From Candidatus Latescibacterota bacterium (lineage in GTDB: Bacteria; JAAXHH01), in the NCBI GenBank assembly GCA_022823465.1, contig JAJEHX010000004.1:1-46482 (forward strand): a stretch of DNA of 46,482 bases, given 5' to 3'. The notes under the pieces were generated by a model. It ran no database searches, was not told the DNA's origin, and worked only from the letters and a program-made list of their open reading frames with translations. The translations under genes and the position numbers were made by a program. Of this stretch, positions 41,387-46,482 are shown in pieces (within the stretch, counting starts at the first letter, position 1; each line of letters starts with the position of its first letter).

Positions 41387-41477
41387 TTCTCCGAATTAAT
41401 TAGAAAATGCTAGCTTAAGGATGTTCGAGAGCGACCCGCTTACATTGGGTAGGCCAAGAGCATAGCGGATAGGCAGA

Positions 41478-44240
41478 ATGCAGAACACCAACCAAACGCC
41501 CGAACAGGCGGCACGTGACATCATCGACGCGAATTTGGAACGCGCTGGCTGGAAGGTGCAATCAAAGAACAAGATCGACTTCAGCGCTGGCCTCGGGATT
41601 GCCGTTCGTGAGTATCCGACGGACGTTGGTCCCGCCGATTACGTTCTTTTTGTAGACAAGCAACCTACTGGTGTGGTTGAAGCTAAATCTGCAATTCAGG
41701 GTCACAATATCACAACGGTCGAGGAGCAGTCCTCGGGGTATGCCAACGCCAACCTCAAGTGGGTAGACAATAAAGAGCCCCTCCCATTTGTCTACGAATC
41801 TACCGGTGAAATCACAAGGTTCACCGACAGTCGCGACCCTAAACCCCGTTCACGAGAGGTGTTCAACTTCCACCACCCAGAGACTATGGCGGAGTGGCTT
41901 AGCCAGGCAGATCCACTACGCGAGCGCCTCCAAGGGCTGCCGGAATTGGATCCCAAAGGGCTTAGGGCATGCCAGATCAACGCCATCGAAAACCTTGAAG
42001 CATCCTTCAAAGAGGACCGCCCGCGCGCCCTCATTCAGATGGCTACCGGCTCTGGTAAAACCTATACCGCTATTACCTCGATCTATCGGCTGCTCAAGCA
42101 CGCTGACGCCAAACGAATCCTCTTCCTCGTAGACACCAAGAATCTGGGCGAACAGGCGGAGCAGGAATTCATGGCCTACGTGCCCAGTGACGACAACCGC
42201 AAGTTCACCGAGCTTTACAACGTCCGGCGCCTCAACTCGTCCCATGTCCCAAACGATAGTCAAGTCTGTATCAGCACCATCCAGCGGATGTATTCGATTC
42301 TAAGGGGTGAGGAGTTAGACGAAGCTGTCGAGCAGATCAACCCGGCGGAAAAGGTACAACTCAAGCCCCAGCCGGTTGTCTACAACGAGAAGATTCCCCC
42401 TGAGTTATTCGACTTCATCATCATCGACGAATGTCACCGCTCGATTTACAACCTGTGGCGACAAGTCCTCGAGTATTTTGATGCCTATCTCATTGGCCTG
42501 ACCGCGACTCCGGATAACCGAACTTATGGGTTCTTCAGGAAGAACGTAGTCAGTGAGTACGATCATGAGCAAGCCGTCGCCGACGGTGTAAATGTCGGCA
42601 ACGAAATCTACGTCATCGATACGGAAAAGACGAAACACGGCGGTCAACTCAAGGCGGACCAGCAAGTTGAAAAACGTGAACGCCTCACACGGCGCAAGCG
42701 CTGGGAAATTCAAGACGAGGACGTCACCTATACCGCCAAGGAACTCGACCGGTCTGTCGTCAACTTTGATCAGATACGCACCGTCATCCGTACTTTTCGC
42801 GATAAATGGCCTGAGATATTCCCTGGCCGCGGCGAAGTCCCGAAGACGCTCGTTTTTGCAAAGACCGACAGCCATGCCGACGATATTATCCAGACCGTGC
42901 GCGAGGAATTCGGCGAAGGAAACGAGTTCTGCAAGAAGGTCACCTACAAGACTGAAGAAGACCCGAAGTCCGTCCTTGCTCAGTTCCGTAACGACTACCA
43001 CCCGCGCATCGCGGTAACCGTGGATATGATCGCCACGGGTACGGATGTAAAACCGCTCGAATGTCTGCTCTTCATGCGGGACGTGAGAAGCCGAAACTAT
43101 TTCGAGCAGATGAAAGGCCGCGGCACCCGCACACTCGACCATGACGATCTCAAAAAGGTCTCGCCCTCCGCCGTCAGTGGGAAGACCCACTACGTGATCG
43201 TCGACGCCGTCGGGGTCACGAAATCACTTAAGACCTCCAGCCAGCCACTCGTCACTAGGCCCTTTGTGCCACTCAGGGATCTCGCCATGGGCGTGATGAT
43301 GGGCGCATACGATGCAGATACGGTGAGTTCGCTTGCCGGGCGCCTCGCCCGGCTTAATCAACAACTCGACCCCGCCGAGAAGGAGCGGATAGAGGAACAA
43401 GCCAGTGGCATTGAACTCACTGAAATCATTAGCAATCTACTGTCCGCCATCGATCCTGATCGCATTGAGGAGAAGGCACGTGTAATCGAACCCGTGGACG
43501 ACGGTGCCGAACCGCCACCTGAGGTATGCGAGAAGGCCCAGAAGCAGTTGGTCCATGACGCAGCCGACGTGTTTAACGGCGAACTGATCGAGTTGATCGA
43601 CTCGATACGTCGTGACAAGGAGCAAACGATCGACCATGACGGGCTAGACACGGTGCTCCGTGCCGAATGGGAAGGTGACGCACACGAGAATGCCGAAGCC
43701 ATAGTGCAGGACTTCCAACAATATCTCAAAGCGAATCGCGATGAGATCGAAGCCTTGACTATCTTCTACACCCAGCCGTACCGTCGTCGAGAGTTGACCT
43801 ACGCCATGATACGCGAAGTGTTCGACAAACTGAAGAAGGACCAGCCTCGACTGATCCCATACCGGGTCTGGCAAGCCTACGCCCTGCTCGACGAATACGA
43901 GGGCAGCCAACCGATCAGCGAACTGACCGCGCTGGTAGCGTTGATTCGCCGTGCCTGCGGCATTGATGAGAAGCTCGCGCCTTATTCTGAAACCGTGCGC
44001 CGGAACTTTCGAGATTGGATCATGCAGCATCACAGCGGCAGCGGAGAGAAGTTCAACGAGGCGCAGGTGGACTGGCTGCACATGATCCGTGACCACATCA
44101 TAACCTCGTTTCATATGGACCGAGACGATTTGAACCTCGCTCCGTTCGATGGCAAGGGTGGCATGGGGCAGATGTACAAGCTGTTCGGCGACCGGATGGA
44201 TGATGTGATTGATGAGTTGAATGAGGTATTGGTGGCTTAA
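41478..44240 (+). CDS. hsdR: Type I restriction endonuclease subunit R (HsdR, EcoEI-like)
   Basis: 920 residues. HsdR provides the ATP-driven DNA translocation and cleavage of a type I system. The N-terminal nuclease domain has D54 and E68-A-K70 in GPADYVLFVDKQPTGVVEAK, the PD-(D/E)xK site. The helicase follows: Walker A ATGSGKT at 189-195, motif II DECH at 317-320, then GLTATPD and ATGTDVKPLECLLFMRDV, and the QMKGRGTR motif VI. The C-terminal ~200 residues resemble the EcoEI HsdR C-terminal domain. Length and motifs are complete, so it is probably active. hsdS begins immediately after the stop (TAA then GTG). Confidence 0.96.
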   Translation: MQNTNQTPEQAARDIIDANLERAGWKVQSKNKIDFSAGLGIAVREYPTDVGPADYVLFVDKQPTGVVEAKSAIQGHNITTVEEQSSGYANANLKWVDNKEPLPFVYESTGEITRFTDSRDPKPRSREVFNFHHPETMAEWLSQADPLRERLQGLPELDPKGLRACQINAIENLEASFKEDRPRALIQMATGSGKTYTAITSIYRLLKHADAKRILFLVDTKNLGEQAEQEFMAYVPSDDNRKFTELYNVRRLNSSHVPNDSQVCISTIQRMYSILRGEELDEAVEQINPAEKVQLKPQPVVYNEKIPPELFDFIIIDECHRSIYNLWRQVLEYFDAYLIGLTATPDNRTYGFFRKNVVSEYDHEQAVADGVNVGNEIYVIDTEKTKHGGQLKADQQVEKRERLTRRKRWEIQDEDVTYTAKELDRSVVNFDQIRTVIRTFRDKWPEIFPGRGEVPKTLVFAKTDSHADDIIQTVREEFGEGNEFCKKVTYKTEEDPKSVLAQFRNDYHPRIAVTVDMIATGTDVKPLECLLFMRDVRSRNYFEQMKGRGTRTLDHDDLKKVSPSAVSGKTHYVIVDAVGVTKSLKTSSQPLVTRPFVPLRDLAMGVMMGAYDADTVSSLAGRLARLNQQLDPAEKERIEEQASGIELTEIISNLLSAIDPDRIEEKARVIEPVDDGAEPPPEVCEKAQKQLVHDAADVFNGELIELIDSIRRDKEQTIDHDGLDTVLRAEWEGDAHENAEAIVQDFQQYLKANRDEIEALTIFYTQPYRRRELTYAMIREVFDKLKKDQPRLIPYRVWQAYALLDEYEGSQPISELTALVALIRRACGIDEKLAPYSETVRRNFRDWIMQHHSGSGEKFNEAQVDWLHMIRDHIITSFHMDRDDLNLAPFDGKGGMGQMYKLFGDRMDDVIDELNEVLVA

Positions 44241-45827
44241 GTGGCACTAGGGCTTCGACCATTAGAAATCGTGACGAAGGAGACTTATCCCCTTCTTACC
44301 AAGGCGGGGCACTGGGAACGTGTGACCTTATCCGATGTCGCGAACGTACAAAACGGCTTCGCCTTTAAGTCTTCTTATTTTGATCCTGATAGGGGCGTTC
44401 CACTCATTCGCATCCGCGACATTTCCAAAGAAAAGACCGAGCACCGCTATTGGGGTGAATTCGATGACCAGTATATAGTAAAGCCAAGCGAGATTCTCAT
44501 CGGGATGGACGGTGATTTCGCTGCTTCCCGATGGACCGGTCAGAAAGCGCTTCTAAACCAACGTGTATGTAAGGTCACGTTAACCAGTGATCTGTTTGAT
44601 GAAGGCTTCCTGTACCTTTGCTTACAGCCTTTTCTGAATGCGATTAACGCTGAGACTTCTTCGGTTACGGTAAAACATCTTTCCTCAAAGACTGTCGAAG
44701 AAATTCCGTTACCACTGCCTCCTTTGATGGAACAGCGCCGTATCGTCACTAAGATTGAGGAACTGTTTTCCGAAATAGACAAGGGTATCGAAAGCCTGAA
44801 GACAGCGCGGGCGAAACTCAGTGTCTATCGCCAAGCCGTGCTCAAGCACGCCTTCGAAGGTAAGCTCACCGCCCAGTGGCGCGAAGAGAACAAAGACAAA
44901 CTGGAGACGCCCGAACAATTACTCGTTCGCATCAAACAGGAACGGGAGGCACGCTACGAGCAGCAACTCAAGGAGTGGAAGGCTGCAGTCGAGACTTGGG
45001 ACGCAGAAGGGAGGTCCGGTAAGAAGCCATCAAAACCCAAGCGATTAGTCCACTCCCCTTCGCTAGTCGCTGAGGACGTGTTAGCTCTCCCCAAACTTTC
45101 AGACGAATGGTCTTGGTTCCCACTCTCCGCAATCGCGAGTAACATCCAGATAGGTCCGTTCGGATCACTTCTACACAGGGCGGACTACATAGTAGGGGGG
45201 ACACCGCTCGTTAATCCTAGCCATATTCGCTTTCAAAGAATCGAACCGGATCTAACTCTGACGGTAAGTGCAGATAAACTTCATCAATTGGGCAAATACG
45301 TTATGCATGAGAACGATATTGTCATTGGACGTAGAGGCGAAATGGGGAGGTGTGCCGTTGTAACCGCTGCGGAAGCAGGATGGTTGTGTGGCACCGGCAG
45401 TCTCTTTGTACGGCTTCTTTCTTCAATGAATGCACATTTCTATTCGTGGGTTCTTGGTTCCCAACGCGTAAAGGACTTCTTGGCAGCATCCAGCATCGGC
45501 ACGACTATGCAGAACCTCAATGAAAGCATACTGCATAATGTTCCGGTTCCTGTCTGTTCGCGTCAAGAGCAGGATGAAGTGTTCAGGGAGGTTGAAAGGC
45601 AGTATTCAATGCTGGATCACATAGAAGCAGCAATTGACTCTGAGATCACTAAACCAGACGCCCTCCGTCAGTCGATCCTAAAGAAAGCCTTCAGCGGCCA
45701 ACTTGTGGAACAGGATCCACACGACGAGCCCGCCTCGATTCTTCTGGACCGAATTAGAGCCGAAAGAGAGCTGGCAGAAAAGAAAAACTACTCCAAGAAA
45801 GCAACGAAGCGAAAGGCGACTGCATGA
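44241..45827 (+). CDS. hsdS: Type I restriction-modification specificity subunit S (HsdS)
   Basis: 528 residues with two target recognition domains. TRD1 is about 20-165 (WERVTLSDVANVQNGFAFKSSYF...LPLPPLMEQRRIVTKIEELF). Then comes a conserved helical spacer (RAKLSVYRQAVLKHAFEGKLTAQWREEN). TRD2 is about 285-445 (WSWFPLSAIASNIQIGPFGSLL...VPVPVCSRQEQDEVF), followed by the second conserved helix (DALRQSILKKAFSGQLV). Each TRD reads half of a bipartite site; the sequence recognised cannot be predicted. GTG start at 44241 directly after the hsdR stop. The stop overlaps hsdM by 4 bp (ATGA). The lysine-rich end (KKNYSKKATKRKATA) is an unusual but small tail. Confidence 0.95.
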   Translation: MALGLRPLEIVTKETYPLLTKAGHWERVTLSDVANVQNGFAFKSSYFDPDRGVPLIRIRDISKEKTEHRYWGEFDDQYIVKPSEILIGMDGDFAASRWTGQKALLNQRVCKVTLTSDLFDEGFLYLCLQPFLNAINAETSSVTVKHLSSKTVEEIPLPLPPLMEQRRIVTKIEELFSEIDKGIESLKTARAKLSVYRQAVLKHAFEGKLTAQWREENKDKLETPEQLLVRIKQEREARYEQQLKEWKAAVETWDAEGRSGKKPSKPKRLVHSPSLVAEDVLALPKLSDEWSWFPLSAIASNIQIGPFGSLLHRADYIVGGTPLVNPSHIRFQRIEPDLTLTVSADKLHQLGKYVMHENDIVIGRRGEMGRCAVVTAAEAGWLCGTGSLFVRLLSSMNAHFYSWVLGSQRVKDFLAASSIGTTMQNLNESILHNVPVPVCSRQEQDEVFREVERQYSMLDHIEAAIDSEITKPDALRQSILKKAFSGQLVEQDPHDEPASILLDRIRAERELAEKKNYSKKATKRKATA

Positions 45828-46482
45828 ACACTGCTCCCATTGTGTCCAGAATCTGGAGCTTCTGCACAACCCTACGCGATGACGGGGTGAGCTATGGCGA
45901 CTACCTGGAACAGCTCACCTATCTGATCTTCCTCAAGATGGCCGACGAGTACGCCAAACCGCCGTACAAGCGCGATGTCGGCATCCCAGCCGAATTCAAC
46001 TGGCAGAGCTTGAAGTCCAAAAAGGGGGCGGAACTCGATATCCACTACGCCATCCTGCTTCGCGAGCTTGGTACCAAAACTGATATGCTGGGGCAGATCT
46101 TTACTAAGGCCCAGAACAAAATCCAGGACCCGGCCAAACTGTTCAGCCTCATCGACCTGGTGGATCACACCGAATGGGTGAGCATGGGTGCCGACGTAAA
46201 GGGGGAGATTTACGAAGGGCTTCTCGAGAAGAACGCCGAAGATACCAAGTCGGGGGCGGGTCAGTATTTCACGCCGCGTGCCCTCATCCGGACCATGGTC
46301 GAGTGCGTACGGCCCGAGCCAGGAATGGTCATCGCCGATCCGGCCTGCGGTACGGGCGGTTTCTTTCTCGCCGCATACGACTTCATCACCAACCCGGCCA
46401 ACTTCAGTTTAGACAAGGATAAGAAGGCGTTCCTGAAGCACGAGGCGTTTCACGGCAACGAAATCGTCGCCAATACACGCCG
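45824..46482 (+). CDS. hsdM: Type I restriction-modification methyltransferase subunit M (HsdM), 3' end outside window
   Basis: The first ~219 residues of an N6-adenine methyltransferase. The N-terminal HsdM domain reads RIWSFCTTLRDDGVSYGDYLEQLTYLIFLKMADEYAKPPY. It is followed by GEIYEGLLEKNAEDTKSGAGQYFTPRALIRTMVECV and the SAM-binding motif VIADPACGTGGFFLAAYDFI. The catalytic NPPF motif would lie beyond the window. Start at ATG 45824, overlapping the hsdS stop. With R and S it completes a three-gene operon in the order R-S-M. Confidence 0.96.
   Translation, partial: MNTAPIVSRIWSFCTTLRDDGVSYGDYLEQLTYLIFLKMADEYAKPPYKRDVGIPAEFNWQSLKSKKGAELDIHYAILLRELGTKTDMLGQIFTKAQNKIQDPAKLFSLIDLVDHTEWVSMGADVKGEIYEGLLEKNAEDTKSGAGQYFTPRALIRTMVECVRPEPGMVIADPACGTGGFFLAAYDFITNPANFSLDKDKKAFLKHEAFHGNEIVANTR

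Noticed and set aside
1-46482. Selenoprotein genes with in-frame TGA
   Set aside because: No split gene with homology on both sides of a TGA was seen; the only split gene (40957-41222) is a frame change, not a TGA readthrough.

Overview
The window comes from a GC-rich, Gram-negative bacterium. It encodes two TonB-dependent receptors, an LptE-like lipoprotein, an outer-membrane beta-barrel and several lipoproteins. SelB and a selenocysteine tRNA show that it can insert selenocysteine. The many phytanoyl-CoA dioxygenase, Gfo/Idh, hydroxyacid dehydrogenase and PLP/TPP enzymes fit an uncultured environmental heterotroph, for example a Latescibacterota or other FCB-related lineage. That assignment is a low-confidence inference from gene content.

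Layout. (1) 1-3840: the 3' end of one TonB-dependent receptor and a complete tandem paralogue. (2) 3877-8548: tatC with a long acidic tail, a nucleotidyltransferase-like/left-handed beta-helix gene overlapping selB, then tRNA-Sec. (3) 8674-11390: a small exported protein, a lipoprotein and an outer-membrane barrel. (4) 11479-16538: a threonine-dehydratase-like PLP enzyme, a TPP enzyme, a ThiO-like glycine oxidase and a Gfo/Idh oxidoreductase. (5) 16864-24312: a membrane peptidase with TPRs, a reverse-strand envelope operon (anmK, SpoIID-like, LptE-like), and an NHL-repeat exported protein ending in a clear terminator. (6) 24352-35889: a Rieske protein divergent from a SufR-like regulator, a D-2-hydroxyacid dehydrogenase, folD, a PhyH-SDR-HpaB-like operon, a stand-alone amidotransferase, an Ntn-hydrolase asparaginase, a second PhyH and a CBM9-like protein. 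(7) 35899-46482: an accessory region, AT-rich in several stretches. It holds a family of small coiled-coil/C-terminal-membrane-segment proteins (three intact, one frameshifted), a DUF2089/YIP1/PH-like operon, a toxin-antitoxin-like pair, two other small genes, and a type I restriction-modification operon hsdR-hsdS-hsdM cut by the window end.

The most unusual content is in the last region. The coiled-coil paralogues differ mainly in how many 11-residue (33-bp) hendecad repeats lie between a conserved N-terminal motif and a conserved C-terminal membrane segment. Two members also share a repeated hairpin-containing sequence upstream. The window also carries several intergenic tandem arrays with units of 18, 22 or 29 bp, three of them with exactly four units. 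All functions below are read from sequence motifs and family knowledge; no database search was run.
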